A stretch of 64,000 bases of DNA from positions 1-64,000 of the forward strand of contig NZ_VDCQ01000053.1 of assembly GCF_006265175.1 (NCBI RefSeq), read 5' to 3'. Positions 63,720 through 64,000 of this stretch are shown here, one piece after another (position 1 is the stretch's first letter; every line of letters starts with the position of its first letter). This DNA is from Paenibacillus hemerocallicola. Its GTDB lineage: Bacteria; Bacillota; Bacilli; Paenibacillales; NBRC-103111. The notes beneath the pieces were generated by a model. It ran no database searches. It was not told the DNA's origin and worked only from the letters and a program-made list of their open reading frames with translations. A program made the position numbers and the translations under genes.

Positions 63720-64000
63720 CGATATCCTGGGCCTCGAACTGGCTGCGCAGCGGCGTGATCGTACCGCCCTCCTCCCGGGCATATTGCCCGTTCGGCTTGA
63801 GTACGCGCGCCTTGACATTGTCGGTCAGACTGAGCCGCAATATTTGGATGAGCATTTCCTTCAAGCCCGGGTCGAATACCGGACACATCAGCTCGATGCG
63901 GCGGGTGAGGTTGCGCGTCATCCAATCGGCGCTGGAGAGCCACAGCTGCGGCTCTCCGCCGTTCTCGAAATAAAAGATGCGGGAATGCTCCAGAAACCGG
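63688..64000 (-). CDS. ppk: Polyphosphate kinase, C-terminal part (cut by window end)
   Basis: The minus strand reads in frame from the window edge: RFLEHSRIFYFENGGEPQLW, then LSSADWMTRNLTRRIELM, the conserved C-terminal region of Ppk1, which makes polyphosphate from ATP. About 103 residues are visible and the N-terminal part lies beyond 64000. Stop at 63688. It pairs with ppx for polyphosphate turnover. Confidence 0.93.
   Translation of the reverse strand, partial: RFLEHSRIFYFENGGEPQLWLSSADWMTRNLTRRIELMCPVFDPGLKEMLIQILRLSLTDNVKARVLKPNGQYAREEGGTITPLRSQFEAQDIVTWKRWRDSF

Overview
The window looks like the chromosome of a Gram-positive, low-to-mid GC Firmicute of the Paenibacillaceae (Paenibacillus/Cohnella type). 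The reasons are lipobox lipoproteins, strong AGGAGG-like ribosome binding sites, frequent TTG/GTG starts, a Bacillus-type citZ-icd-mdh run, PhoPR-type and PhoU/Pst genes, and many extracellular solute-binding proteins (SBPs) paired with AraC or LacI regulators. This is inferred from gene content; no rRNA or tRNA gene is present to place it more exactly.

Layout. 1-673 holds low-complexity tandem repeats and an inverted repeat. 674-7340 (minus strand) is the phosphate block pstS-pstC-pstA-pstB-phoU followed by a large c-di-GMP signalling protein. It is divergent from a chemoreceptor gene (7621-9576), and I find a four-repeat PhoP-box-like array in front of each of these two divergent units with the same geometry. 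9.7-17.1 kb is a first carbohydrate island (AraC, LacI, SBP, Tat-exported beta-helix protein, DUF4838 protein). 17.4-21.9 kb carries an MHYT-PAS histidine kinase, an SDR oxidoreductase, a coiled-coil protein and a 51-residue protein. 22-31.1 kb is a second carbohydrate island (SBP with a membrane-bound AraC sensor, a secreted tail-spike-like protein with a GHL10-like glycosidase, and another SBP). Between two of these genes lies about 0.7 kb with an interspersed repeat and what looks like an unassigned structured RNA.

31.3-34.0 kb has a two-component system and a Ser/Gly-rich lipoprotein. 34.2-38.8 kb is an SBP-FAD oxidoreductase unit divergent from a LacI regulator. 38.8-43.1 kb has a YetF-like protein, a ferritin-like protein, a cupin, and an AraC gene divergent from a ceramidase-like gene. 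43.4-50.9 kb holds phoR-phoP, a bile-acid-symporter-family transporter, class I fumarase, a polysaccharide deacetylase and a YfbR-like nucleotidase. 51.1-57.7 kb is a third accessory block (GH88/105, two AraC genes, SBP-amidohydrolase-Rieske operon). 58.2-62.0 kb is mdh, icd, citZ, with a CcpC-type box upstream of citZ. The window closes with ppx convergent with the 3' end of ppk.

How it fits together. Two themes recur. One is phosphate homeostasis: Pst uptake, PhoU, a PhoPR-like pair, Ppx/Ppk, and probably a Pho-controlled chemoreceptor. The other is capture of plant or microbial glycans, by four paralogous SBPs of one family, each beside its own regulator or catabolic gene and none with a permease in the window.
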